51,773 bases of DNA. Source: Prorocentrum cordatum. Its lineage: Eukaryota > Sar > Dinophyceae > Prorocentrales > Prorocentraceae. Location: positions 386,066 through 437,838 of the forward strand of contig CAUYUJ010013880.1 of assembly GCA_963575745.1 (NCBI GenBank). The letters are read 5' to 3'. Both the position numbers and the translations under genes were made by a program. The notes beneath the pieces are model-generated. The model did not search any database. It saw nothing but the letters and a program-made list of their open reading frames with translations, and had not been told where the DNA came from. This document shows positions 29,950 to 40,539 of this stretch, one piece after another (the stretch's first letter is position 1; each line of letters starts with the position of its first letter).

Positions 29950-30128
29950 TCCCCGCCGCCGCCGCGCCCGCCTTCGGCGCCGCCCCGCCGCCGCTGCCCG
30001 GCGTGGCGGCGCCCGGGACGCCCACGCTCGGCCGCCGGCTGCCGGGCGCGGCGGCCGCGGCCTCCGCCTCCCGCACGCAGTGGCGGGCCGCCTCCGCGGG
30101 GCCGCAGGGCCCAGACCCCCTCGAGCAA

Positions 30129-30130
<2 letters not shown>
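29950..30130. other. GCC-rich spacer
   Basis: GCC and CGG triplets; no gene. Confidence 0.5.
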
Positions 30131-30171
<41 letters not shown>

Positions 30172-30320
30172 AATGTACATATATGCATATATGTATATAT
30201 AAATGTATGTGTATGTACACGCTTGTGTATTTATGTACAACAACAACAATAACAACAAGCACAGACACAATAACAACAACAACAACACCAACAACAACAA
30301 TAATAACAACAACAACCATT
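30131..30320. repeat. AT microsatellite and ACA/CAA repeat
   Basis: 30131-30200 TA-rich with palindromic ATATGCATAT. 30238-30318 CAA/AACAAC. Confidence 0.9.
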
Positions 30321-30679
30321 TTAAGGCTGTACGCTCTCACTTGCCCGCGAGTCATTCAACACGTATACCCTACACCCTCGATGCCCGCCCTCTTCGTCTT
30401 CGATCACACCCCTTTCGGGGGGTTATTTCTCTTTGCTGGGGCCTGCGGGCTTAGACGTACGGGCAAACCGGAACGGGCGGACAATCCTTCGGGGGCGTAC
30501 ATCTCTCTGCCCGCCATTGGAATTGGCGCGGGCCCTGCAAGAGGAGGAGGGGAAGAACGAGGGAGAGTGGGAGGAAGGGGAGGGGGAAGGACGAAGGAAG
30601 AGGGAAGATACCACGTTGTGAAGGCGTCCTTGGCGCGTGCGTGGTTCCTGAGCGCCGAAACGCAATTCCATAATAATTT
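30321..30679. other. No gene recognised
   Basis: Unique segment with a GGA/GGGA patch at 30540-30605. Confidence 0.4.
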
Positions 30680-31075
30680 GTGAGGACGTCGCACGCGAGA
30701 GCGCAGTCCTGAGTACATTGTGAGGAAATCTCGGGCGGAAGCGGGGGCCCTGACTAAGTTGCGAGGAAGTCTCAAGCGGGAGCGCCGTTCCTGAGCAAAT
30801 TGCACGGAAGTCTCAGGCGGGAGCGGGGGTCCTCACTAAATTGCGAGGAAGTCTCAGGCGGGAGCGCCGTTCCTGAGTCAATTGCGCGGAAATGTCAAGC
30901 AGGAGCGGGGGTCCTGAGTAAAATTCGAAGAAGTCTCAGGCGGGAGCGGGGCAGGCGATTTGCATTGCGAGGAAGTCTCAGACGGGAGCGCCTTTCCTGA
31001 GTAAATTGCGCGGAAGTCTCAGGCGGGAGCGGGGGTCCTGAGTAAAAATCGAGGAAGTCTCAGGCGGGAGCCGTT
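30680..31075. repeat. 41-bp tandem repeat with two alternating types
   Basis: Units of about 41 bp share GAGGAAGTCTCAGGCGGGAG. They alternate between a GCGCCGTTCCTGAG type and a GCGGGGGTCCTGAG type, giving a roughly 82-bp dimer. About nine to ten monomers. Confidence 0.9.
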
Positions 31076-31164
31076 GTTGTTGTAGCCCGGGGGGCAGGGG
31101 CACAGCTTGAGCAGGAAGACTTTCCTTGAGGGCGAGCCCCGGGGGTGGCACTTCAATCGAAAAA

Positions 31165-32170
31165 AATCAATGTGCACCGGTGGGGGGGGATCAACAATAA
31201 TTATTCTTCAAGAATGAGAGTTCAACAACAACAACAACAACAACAATCACTTTACCCGAACGCTCAGTGTTCTCACCAGTGCCAGGGTTTTCATGCGACG
31301 CCAGCCAATACCCCCACTTTGTGGGGGGGCAGTGCAAGCTCTACCAAATATCCACACGACTCTTCGCCACCACCCACACCCAGCTTCCCGCCCTATGACG
31401 TTCGGACACTTCACTTCGTGGCCTGCGGACGACCGTGGCTACTACACTGGCGTGGAGTACACACCCACAGAAGTTGTTAGGACAGCGCGCGCGGGTAGAA
31501 ATTTTGAAAAGTCGTGCAGGTGTTTTTCGAGGACCTACGGTGCGATTCGTGTGATTTTATGATGCGCGGTGCTAAAATTCTTAAGAAGCCCAATGGTTTT
31601 TGGAGATTTCGGCGTGCGCGCGCGAAGAAAAAACGAATGTGTCCCGCATGGTATTATTTGACAGGGATGATGGCCCTGGCAGGTGCGCAACCGTTGTCGC
31701 AGAAGTTCGAAAAAGTTGCTCGCAAAAGCCCGTTTGACAGAAATGTTTAAAAAGTGTTGGGTTTCCTACGAATCCGCAAGAGCGCGCGGGATGAGATTTT
31801 GACATTTTTTGTTGAAAAACCATTGGTTTTTTGATGTTTTTATGTTAAAATCGCTGCGAACACTAAGCTTTTGGAAGGATTTCGTCTTGCGCGCGCGAAT
31901 GTCCACTTTACCTTATTTTTTGCAAGGGATTCTTGAAATTTGATTATATTAGAACAAGAAATGTCATTTTATAGTGTTTTTTGCAAGGGAAAACGGATTA
32001 CAACAAAACAACCGGATCTGGATCACATCGTTTTACCTGAGGCTTCCTCACGAAAATGATGAAAATGTGGCTGCGGCCTAGGCGCGGGGGGGGGGGCGTG
32101 CACCAGGGGGCCCAACAATAATTATTCTTTAGAATTAATAATGTTCAACAACAACAACAACGACAACGAC
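31165..32170. repeat. AT-rich segment between direct repeats
   Basis: GTGCACC-G/GGGG, then CAACAATAATTATTCTT, AAGAAT and TTCAACAACAACAACAAC occur at 31171-31245 and again at 32098-32160. Between them, 31500-32050 is the most AT-rich stretch of the window, with diverged repeats of the type GATTTCGNCNTGCGCGCGCG (about 31605 and 31877). No ORF of note. Confidence 0.65.
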
Positions 32171-33101
32171 AACAACGACAACAACGACACCAAGAAAGGC
32201 CTCTGAGGGCCCTTACCGGGCCTCGGGACCGTCCAAAGAACGACTCTGGGTGAATAAAACGGGCCCCGGGGCATGGGTCGAGACCTCGGGGGGGATCGAC
32301 GCAACGAATGGAAACATCATGACTCCGGGGGTCTGGGGAGAGGAGCCCGAACACCCTCGCCCAGATCATTGACAAACCGGAGTCCTCGTATTTTGTTTGG
32401 GGAGTGGCGATCGGCAGCGACCGATCGGCACTCCAGAGCGGCCACGACCGATTCTATCGGTAGCGACCGTTATACCAGAACTTGAAACAAAATCGGTAGC
32501 GATCGATCTCGCCAATCGCGACCAGAAAACTCTGGCATCCAATGATCAGGGCGCGTCGCGACAAAAAACACGACGCACGGTTTTCTAGCGATTGTCGGCC
32601 TCTCGGGGCCCTCGCCGAGCCCTGGGAAGGGGTGCCCGATGCCCAACCATGCGATGTCGCGTTTTTGTTTTCGATGCTGGGTGCCCGACAGTCCCGACTC
32701 CTTCCCTAAGGCCGGTCTCTCATCTGGGGTCGTGTTCTGACGGTCCCGGGCCTGGGCTCGGCGAGGGCCCTCGGGGGTCGAAAACGGTCAAAAACATCCC
32801 GTGGTGGTTTTTGAATCTTCCCGGATGGCTCCTCGGAGCGCTGCAGGGTTGCAGAACTAGAAGCCGGCACCGCAAAGTAACGCCCCGGAGCTCGTTCTGG
32901 CTTCCGTGAAAGCACCTGGGCGCGCATGAGCCTGCAGCGGGTCCCGGCAGGCCATTTTCTCAGCGTTTCCCAATACGTGTTCCCGAAGCTTTCCAGAAGC
33001 TTCCTCGGAAGCTCCTTCCAGGAGGTTCCAGAGCTCTCTCGACATTCTCTCGATGGACGGCCTTCTGGTTCTGCGCTATCCAAGTTTTGGATAACACAAG
33101 T
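32171..33101. other. No gene recognised
   Basis: Unique sequence. 32400-32530 has repeated CGACCGAT/ATCGGTAGCGA motifs. 32615-32770 holds a loose inverted pair around GGGCCCTCGCCGAGCC (32607-32622) and GGCTCGGCGAGGGCCC (32755-32770). Confidence 0.45.
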
Positions 33102-33429
33102 TTAACCATGTTTGGGTGGGGCTCCACGATGCGGAACAAAAACAAGATATCTTGGCTGCGAGCGAGGGGGGGAGTCAGCAGGAGAAGGCTTTCTCAGAAG
33201 GTTCGGAAGTCCCCTTGGCCTTCTGAGAAGATTTCTGAGCCTTCCCCGAGAACTATTTTTTTTGTTTAAAGAAAAAAACCTCTCAGAAGGCGCGAGGGCT
33301 TCTGAGAAGTCCAGCCGCCTTCTGAGATGGCCTTCTCCCTCTCACTTCCCCCCCCGTTCGCCGCCGAGTTGAATCATGCCTGGGTGGGGTTCCACGATGC
33401 GAAAAAAAAAAAAAAAAAAAAAAAAAAAA
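33102..33429. mobile_element. Fold-back element F4, copy 2, with flanking direct repeats and A28 run
   Basis: 33152-33369 aligns with 24491-24689. It is flanked by direct repeats containing TGGGTGGGG-YTCCACGATGC at 33102-33139 and 33370-33407. An uninterrupted run of 28 A follows at 33402-33429. Confidence 0.7.
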
Positions 33430-33524
33430 CGATGTCGGGCGTCTGGCAGGGCGGCCGTGGAAGCAGCACGGCAGTAGCAATTTTCAATCCGTGGGGGCCT
33501 CCCATACCATCTTGCTGGCTCTTG

Positions 33525-33640
33525 CGGATCGACGCTAATCGGCGCTAAATCGACGCTAATCGACGCTACATCGATGCTAGAAGACGCTGAATCAGCTGTA
33601 TCCCATCGACTCCCAGACGCTCATCGACGCTGGTCGACGC
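33525..33640. repeat. Degenerate CGACGCTAAT repeat
   Basis: ATCGACGCTAATCGRCGCTA-type units of 10-14 bp, about seven diverged copies. Confidence 0.75.
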
Positions 33641-33711
33641 TAGAGACGGAATTCGGAGGGTACACGAGGCTCCCACGATTCGCTACCGAAGAGGGCGGCC
33701 CTGGAAGCAGC

Positions 33712-33746
33712 ACGAGGAGGAGGAGGAGGAGGAGGAGGAGGAGGAG
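33712..33746. repeat. GGA microsatellite upstream of LINE B
   Basis: A 35-bp GAG/GGA tract ending at the first base of the relict spliced leader, exactly as at LINE A. Confidence 0.9.
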
Positions 33747-33768
33747 TCCTTAGCCATGTTGGCTCAAG
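33747..33768 (+). other. Relict dinoflagellate spliced leader
   Basis: Two mismatches to the 22-nt DinoSL (G to T at position 5, and T to G in the T-run). It is followed at once by TTCGTAGCATTGGCCCAG, which looks like a second, shortened leader copy. Confidence 0.85.
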
Positions 33769-33936
33769 TTCGTAGCATTGGCCCAGGACGAGAGTATTTT
33801 GGCAAAGGGATTTTGCGGCCCCATTGACTCACGTTACTGTACTGCGGTTCCGCCGTGCAGTTTCAACCACGACACATCGTTTTCGCGCGCCCTGTACCAC
33901 GTGCCGACGGCTCCTCTTCCCGCTTCTCATTCGCGC

Positions 33937-34635
33937 ATGTGGAAACGCCTTGGTTGCGGGTGCTCTCGGAACAAGTGGCACTGGCAGTGGTGCAAGCATT
34001 GTGGGTACAGCTGGAAGGACATCGGCTCATCCACGCCTTTGCCCAAGGAGTGGCCGCCTCTTCCCGAGTGGCCCAGGACTGGCAAAGGCAAGGGCGCAGG
34101 AGGCCAAGGGTTCGGCAGTGGGGCATTCCAGTCTAATAAATCGCCCTTCGCTGCACACCAGGACGACGATCAATCCATGTCTACCAGTGACCTGGAGGTG
34201 TATGCTTCCCTGCACCGCAAGTCTGGCAACGAGGAGCTCGCCCGTGAGTATGAAAAAGAACTTGAGTCCAAGAAGAAGGTCCTGGTCCCGTTTGTTTCCT
34301 CACAGAGCGAAGCTGATAAGGCACACAAACAAGCCCTTCACTTCGAGCGCCTCCTGCAACAATAAGTCACGGCTCGCGAGAAAGTGTCGCAACAACTGCT
34401 GTACCATGTGGGCCGTATTCATAAATTGCAGGAGGAACTACAAATACACGAGCAGGAATACAGGCAGGCTATCGAGGAACTTCACATGGGAATTCGTGGC
34501 ACAGAGCAATCGTCGTTGGCACCAACGGTCTCGATCAATGATGTGCTCACGGGCAAATGGCAGTTTGCAGATGCCAACCCAGAGGAGCTATTTGGGCTGT
34601 CGGAAGTTGTTGACCTCACCAAAGAACAACCATAA
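33937..34635 (+). pseudogene. LINE B ORF1 with zinc finger and coiled coil
   Basis: The frame is open from 33778 and the first ATG is at 33937. LGCGCSRNKWHWQWCKHCG gives C-x2-N-x6-C-x2-C, the same spacing as LINE A ORF1. Lys/Gly-rich sequence and a long Glu/Gln/Lys coiled coil follow. A TAA at 34363-34365 interrupts, and the same frame continues to a double TAA at 34633-34638, then to about 34800 with further coiled coil (AEQLRAEHDEQKESMEERR). A run of C at 35030-35039 marks the shift into the endonuclease frame. Confidence 0.75.
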
Positions 34636-35039
34636 TAAGCTAAAGCTCGCGCCAATCGTCTTAAAGCGACGTTCCAAGATGCCACTCAAAACATGTTCGG
34701 TGCAGTTAAAGAGCGAGCTGAACAACTCAGAGCCGAGCATGACGAACAAAAGGAAAGTATGGAGGAAAGAAGAGGAAAGTTGGGGAGGATGGATAAGCTC
34801 ACGCTGAGGGGGAGGAGGCGGAGGAGCACCACTGGCAGCAGATCCCAAAGCAGCAGAGGAACCTGAGCATGCAGCAACAGCCAGGTCGTCTGGTTCATCG
34901 TCGCAGTCGCAGGCAACTAGGGATTCAGCGTTGCGTTCCAAGGTTCAGGACATCCTCGAGGACAGTCAAAAGCCGTCCCACCCGTTCGACAAGGCACGGG
35001 GAAAAGCAAGCCGAATCTTTGATGATCTGCCCCCCCCCA

Positions 35040-36040
35040 GAAGGTTCGCCCGGTACCCCGTCTGGCCCCACTATGGCCCCTCCACACAGCGGCAGGTAAA
35101 AGTAAAGTTGGTAAATGGATTGATGTGAATACAGTCAATGGGTCTTCCTGGAAGTCTGTGGAGTCTGTTCTGCCCCAACTCACGGCGGCCATCATCCTGG
35201 TTCAAGAGCACAGGTTGTTGCCGTTTCGGTTTCCTCAAGTGACGGCCGCACTCTACAAGAAAGGATGGCAGATGTTTGGAGGTCCTGCAGGTCAGACTGA
35301 AAAAGGCAGAGCATCAGCAGGTGTGTTGATTCTTATCAGGAGCTATTTGACCTCGTGGGCCCCAGACGAAGGATTGTTTCAAGGAGCAGGTGCCAGAGCA
35401 GCACGATGCTTTGTACGTGCTCGAGAGTTGGGCGTTATCATGGTGGCAACATGCTGCCTTCATGTGGGAAAAGGGCTCACGCCGCGCAACCTCAAGATCA
35501 TCCGCCAGTTGGGTGAACAGGCGTTGCAGCATCGCGCCCGGTATATCAGCGGTGGTGACTGGAATAATTCGCCAGCATCGACCGACGCAGGCCTTCCACT
35601 TCATATCCTCGAGGGCGTCACGAAAGGAAACCACGCCACGCCCACGTACGTCATGGACGACTGTCAGTCCATGATCGACTTCTTCGCGATTGGCAAAACA
35701 TTGGAAAAAGTTCGTTAAACATGTACTCGTGTTGGGAGATATTCCTACAGACCCTCACAGGCCAGTACGATGGAGGTTCAAGGCTTCATCGGCGACTGAG
35801 TTCCCGAAAGTGCCCAAACAGTACCAGCCGCGAGGAAAGCGTATCTACGGTCCTCTGCCAGAATTTGCAAGTGACACATGTGTGGACATGAACGATCAAC
35901 CCGACAACCTCTTTCACTCCATGGGTAGCTTGCCCACGGACACGCAGTACACTGTACATGGTGAGCAACCGCAGAAAGCAGTGGATATTATGAATGAGGT
36001 TACCACGAGTGGAATGATTTTGCATGGCAGTTTGTGTTGA
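35040..36040 (+). pseudogene. LINE B AP-type endonuclease
   Basis: Frame 35040-35718: VNGSSWKSV, IILVQEHRLL (the catalytic Glu region), RASAGVLILI, YISGGDWNNSP (the GDxN motif) and SMIDFFAI (the S-x-IDFF motif). Near 35700 the frame shifts and continues at 35690-36040 with DIPTDPHRPVRW, where SDHxPV is expected. This fold nicks target DNA to prime reverse transcription. Catalytic motifs are nearly complete and one frameshift separates the last. Confidence 0.8.
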
Positions 36041-36701
36041 TGCTCGCGGGATTTGATGCACGTGGCCTGGCGGGTGGAGCTGAGCCTGAGTGGGAGCTGA
36101 AACCACTCAGAAAAGTCCTGCCACGCGCTCGCACCACAAGCTGGACCCCCAGCGTGCGCTCTCATTGGCGATACATCGACTCGGAAAGATCTATACCCTT
36201 TTCCTGGACGACAAGAAAACGAACTACTGGCACAAACTGGTCAACGATTTGGTAAAGACCTTCAAGAGAAAAAAAGGCTCATTCTGATTTTGCTGAGAGG
36301 TAGGGGCAGCTTACTGGAATTCATTACTCAGCAGTGTGGGCAGCCTCATCAAAGTGAACCATGACTTCGGACTGGTATGGATGCAGGAGGTTCGCACGTC
36401 TGCTCGGCACGCCCATGACCGTATCTTGTTGCCGGCATCGAAGATCAGAACGCGCATGTGGACAGGATGGTGTGATGATGCGATGGGCAATGGTGCCAGA
36501 ACTGCTCATGGATACCTGAACGATAGGCTGATACCCCTGAACCCGAAGTTCGAAGGTTGTGCCGAAAATGTGCTCGCATGTGTATCACTTGATTCACGGG
36601 TGCAAGCTGAACAGGATAAGTGGAGTAGGGCGTGGAAGTGTGGTCTGTCGCCCAGTACGTTACAGTGGCCAGCCTGCACATCTGATGTCATGAAGTTACC
36701 C
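36041..36701 (+). pseudogene. LINE B linker
   Basis: Frame 36336-36700 includes HGYLNDRLIPLNPKFEG and DKWSRAWKCG, the W..W-rich linker before the RT. Upstream pieces (36090-36287, KNYWHKLVNDLVK-like) are in another frame. Confidence 0.55.
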
Positions 36702-36975
36702 ACGCCAGACGACATACTTTTTGGATCGCGAACGACGCAGGCAGCTGCGCGCCGTCGAAGAAGTCGCGAAGCGGAAAAATGGTTGGGCCACAACGCGGAC
36801 AGCGCAAGTGGGGCGAAGACAGAAAGAGGCGAAAGAGAAACAACAAGGGAAAAAAAAAGACACGCACAAAAACATAATACTTGACGAAGCAAGAGAGAGA
36901 GAGAGAGAGAGAGACACACGGACAGGAAGAAAAAGAAGACTAAGGGCGAAGCAAAGAAAACGCCAGACGACATAC
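36702..36975 (+). mobile_element. Nested insertion with 15-16 bp target duplication and A-rich end
   Basis: ACGCCAGACGACATAC occurs at 36702-36717 and again at 36960-36975. The 242 bp between end in AAAGCAAAGAAAA and contain an AG dinucleotide tract (36893-36915). Removing one duplicate and the insert restores the LINE B frame (LPTPDDI continues into RYQSNII). Direct duplication plus an A-rich 3' end is the signature of LINE-mediated retroposition. The insert reads Arg/Lys/Glu-rich, and its source is unknown. Confidence 0.85.
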
Positions 36976-38700
36976 GCTACCAGAGCAATATCATAGAAAC
37001 GGTGGGAGCTGCACCGCGGGCCAGTCAGCGCCTTGCTGTCATGCTGACCCACAGGCCCACTGGAGGTCGAAGACCTCTAGGTTTCTATCCTCAGAGGAGG
37101 ACAAGGTACCCATACTTCTACCCCCCCGCCCGTTTTTCCCTTTTCGGGCCTCCTGGGCATTCCTCGTCGCCACCGCTGGATTCGCCTCGAAATCCTGGTC
37201 AGATCGCACCTCGGGAGAGGTCCGGGGAGTAGCGGTATCGGTACCTTTTGATGTTCCCATATCCTGCCCCTGTGCGTATCAGTGGGAGGTTTTGCAAACA
37301 CAAGATGGGACAGTGGGGAAGTCAAGGAAGGACTTGGCTCAGCGTACTCCACGGGGCAGCACAGAGGACCAGGTGACACAGTTTGGCGCCAAGCAGTTCC
37401 AGCAGCAAGTAGTGCAAACACGAACCAGCATTGCATTTCCGTGATTTGAGATCTTCTGCAGTTCTACGAACATGCACCGTGGGATATGATTATCAAGAAT
37501 GCTACCCTGGCAGATTTCCGCATGGCAGTGGTGCAGCTCTCCATGTCGACATACGCCTGGCCAAGATTGCTGAAGTACGACCAGATTATGATGGACCCAG
37601 TGTCTCCTGGACGTGGCATAGTTGCGGGCAGCACAGGGACCACGATCGAGGTGAAGCTGGCTCTGCTTCCCATGATACACGACGAAGTTTCAAAGAGGCC
37701 GTGCGAACGTTCGCTGCTATCACCGCATATCGATGACCTGTCCCAACATCAACGGGGCCCTGTCATGGTCGAAGTGCTGAAAGACATGAAGGACAGTGTG
37801 CGTCGAGTTGGTCATAGGTTGCAGGAGGAGTTGGGCTTGCCGCTGGCTATGCACAAACTCAACATGACGACATGGAGCGGTACTATGGTGACGTTGGCGA
37901 GAAATGCGCTTGGTACCATGTGAGGCCCAAGAGAATATGCGATCCGGAACGTAAACACAAAGCCCACCCCAAGGTTCACAGTACGCGCTTTCAAAGTTGG
38001 GGAAAGATGATGGCCAACATACTGAAGATTGCTAACACGAAGTTCAGTGGGAAAGGACACAAAGCACGGCTTGCGGTGACCAATGCGGTGCCCACGGTGG
38101 TGTACGGGGCGGAGGTCAACGCTTTCAGCCACGCTCAGACATTTCAGATCAGATCTCAGGTATCGAAGTCTTGTGGGCAGTCTTCGTGGTATGAACATGG
38201 AGCTGGGCTGGGCTTTGTCCAACATCAAGGACCCAGTGTACGTTGCAGCAGCGACCATTGAGAGATATTGTGCCGAATGGTGGATGTCGTCGGCTCCAAG
38301 AAGTGACCTCCAGCACCAGCATGCAGATGGATTGGGTACCGAGCGCCTGACCAAGCTGTACAGAGCTGCGCGGGCCAGGTACAAACCAAATTGTAACAAG
38401 AAGCACTGGTTTAAAGCCAGTCGGGGCCCAATAAGTGACCTTCCCCTCTGGTGTCGTGAGGTTGGCTGGTCCTTGGAGGTCCCTTCGAGTTTTCGGGATT
38501 TGAAAAGTCACTTGCTGGATGCCACCACTCTTACCCCTTCTTCAATCGCTAAACAGTTTACTATGCAATATCAAGGTGCCAGGATTCAGAGGGTTGCTAG
38601 AACTGTTTGTGAAACCCACCCCAAACCCCGACTCAGAGGCTTTCCTGAACCAGGGGCTCTGGTGGGATCTCAGTTTGAAGGCTCTGAATCGCAAGCATAA
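36976..38700 (+). pseudogene. LINE B reverse transcriptase
   Basis: DLLQFYEHAPWDMIIKNATL (from about 37446) covers motif A, after an in-frame TGA. SMSTYAWPRLLKYD, motif B-like RGIVAGSTGTTIEV and motif C-like PHIDDLSQ follow in the 37486-37923 frame. Frameshifts then lead to NAVPTVVYGAEVNAFSHAQ (about 38080-38140) and DPVYVAAATIERYCAEWW (38083-38700 frame). Motif C has Ile-Asp-Asp in place of YxDD. The protein is broken by at least three shifts. Confidence 0.8.
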
Positions 38701-39010
38701 CTATGACCCACAACCAAGTGCACTGCTGCAGGCCGGTGTTCGGAGGACGTGTGCCCACGGCTGGCCGAACGACTCACGCCAGGAAGAAGGGCCCGAACGA
38801 CTCACACCAGGACGAGAAACCCCAAACGACTCAAATCACGAGGAGCGCTTTCTCTCCCTCCTCCTCCGCCTCGTCCTTCTCCCGCTCCCCCCACAAGGAG
38901 GATGTACAAGGAGGCGGGAGGAAGGAGGAACAGGGGAGATATGCGGGGGCCAAACGGACACACGCCTGAAAAACACGACTGTCGCCATGCTTCGCATGAG
39001 TTGCTGTTGT
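38701..39010. other. Low-complexity insert within LINE B
   Basis: ACGACTCACRCCAGGA units (38770-38840) and a CTCC/GGAGG-rich patch (38860-38945) separate the RT thumb from the finger region. They look inserted, but no target duplication was found. Confidence 0.4.
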
Positions 39011-39260
39011 GAGATGGGCTGGTGGGGATACGCGAAGCGTAAAGAATTACAGTGTGGGAAGGCTGGCACGGTCTTCCACAGGTGCTTTGAGTGTAGGTTC
39101 GCCAGTGATGAGAGAGCGGAGCATTTCACTGAGGAGATGTTGCAACACGCCCTCACAGCAAGTGAGTCCAATCTGTTGTTCTCCAGGGGTTGGTTGGCTC
39201 GTGTAGATGTGCCCCTCCCGTCAGACACCTTTGCCGTGTGCTGCATCATGGATGGTGGGA
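39011..39260 (+). pseudogene. LINE B finger region
   Basis: QCGKAGTVFHRCFECRFASD matches the C..T..HR-F-C finger of LINE A. DTFAVCCIMDGG at the end leads toward the RNase H start. Confidence 0.55.
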
Positions 39261-39804
39261 GTACAGGTTGACCCATTCCAATTCGATCCTGAGGATAGGC
39301 TGTAAGAAGACGGCTCCTGCCTCAAGCCGACAGGTGGGTATGTGGCGAGGGCCGGGTGGGGGGTGGCACACGTCTCTGAGGCAGGAGACCTGGTCAAATG
39401 AATAGATGGTGCTGTTCCCGCTGTCCTGGGCCAGAGCTCGGCAGGTGGTGAACACATAGCAGTCATGCAAGCAGATGCTCACTTCAAGCAGTTTTCAGGG
39501 GCCATGAGGCCCCAGTGCGTCGGTATCAAAGCTCTTTTGCGGGCCCAAGATGTCGCCGTCCTTTGCCCTGGGCCCGAAACATGACTTCGGGCACTTCTGG
39601 AGACAGGTTGCCCAAGATATTGATCCTGCCAGCTGGGTGTCCTTCCACAAGGTGAAGGCCCACCGCGAGGAAGGCGACGCGTCCGATGACGCTGACCTCC
39701 TCGACATCCGTAGCAACAAGGCCGCGGACTGGCTGGCGGGGCAAGGTGCCCGCAGGCATGAGTTTGATCAGTCGACAGTCGAACAGATCGAGCCCACCAT
39801 GTAG
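39261..39804 (+). pseudogene. LINE B RNase H
   Basis: EDGSCLKPTGGYVARAGWGV (the first catalytic Asp region, about 39310-39370), GQSSAGGEHIAVMQA (the Glu region) and, in the frame 39550-39804, HKVKAHREEGDASDDADLL followed by RSNKAADWLAGQG (His and GNxxAD equivalents, here SNKAAD). At least two frameshifts separate the blocks. Confidence 0.75.
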
Positions 39805-39819
39805 GGTTCTGTTTTAGGG

Positions 39820-40190
39820 ATGGGTAAAATCCTGTCCCTGTGGCCACCCACCTCTGAATTGTTTGGCATCAGCAATGGATTTGTGAGGCCCCGTGCTTCC
39901 AGGTCTTCTTCGAAAACACCTGTCCCTCGCTGGCATACTGACCACTGGAAGTGTTCCTGCTGTTTAAGAAAGGTCTCCGCGCTGACTGAGACCCCTTACC
40001 GTGCCCTGACCCCGTCCCTGCTCAGTGTCCTGAAGGCCCCCGGCTTGTTTGGACATCGCCTGCACGTGTCCTGGGTTGTGGGTTCGGGCTTGCCCGTGGT
40101 GTGGTGCACCCGCTGTGGACACTACGGGGCGACCAAGGCACTGGCGTTGGGCAAGAAGCGTGTCGAGAAACCTAAGTCTAAGGAAAGAAG
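39820..40190 (+). pseudogene. LINE B C-terminal Cys domain
   Basis: WKCSCCLRKVSALTE, GHRLHVSWVVG and WCTRCGHYGATKALALGKK form Cys/His pairs like the end of LINE A. The open frame (39820-40605) runs on into the CCGGAA repeat, but the domain itself ends near 40165. Confidence 0.65.
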
Positions 40191-40254
40191 ACAGCTCTTG
40201 AGAGTGTGGTTTTGGTGGTGGTTTCGGCGCCCTTCTTCGGGAGGGGAAAGTCGA

Positions 40255-40530
40255 AGGAAACCGGAACCGGAACCGGAACCGGAACCAAAACCAGAACAGA
40301 AGAGCGCCGGAAGAAGGCAAACGCAAACCGGAACCAAAACCAGAACCGGAACCAAAACCAGGACCTCGGGAGCCCCTCGAACCAAAGAAGAAAAAGGAAA
40401 CCGAAACCGGAACCGGAACCCGAACCGGAACCAGAACCGTGACCGAGGAGGCCTTCTTCGGGGCGGGGAAGAAGAAGGAAACCGGAACCGGAACCGGAAC
40501 CGGAACCAGAACCATGACCGGAGGCGCCCC
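40255..40530. repeat. CCGGAA hexanucleotide repeat
   Basis: CCGGAA/CCAGAA/CCAAAA units in five blocks, separated by diverged copies of a roughly 60-bp segment (GGCGCCCTTCTTCGGGAGGG, GAGGCCTTCTTCGGGGCGGG). Confidence 0.9.
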
Positions 40531-40539
40531 TCTGCGCGC

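Larger units (their letters stand above)
33747..40190 (+). mobile_element. LINE B: decayed non-LTR retrotransposon
   Basis: Same order of parts as LINE A: spliced leader, zinc-finger/coiled-coil ORF1, endonuclease, linker, RT, finger, RNase H, C-terminal Cys domain. It is less GC-rich than LINE A and its domains are better preserved, but stops and frameshifts occur in every part. It carries a nested insertion at 36702-36975. A (CCGGAA)n tract begins soon after the last domain and may belong to its 3' end. Confidence 0.9.

Noticed and set aside
33402-33429. A28 as the poly(A) tail of a processed gene
   Set aside because: No coding sequence precedes it; the homologous left flank (33135-33150) is A-rich too, so expansion of an A-rich segment is likelier.
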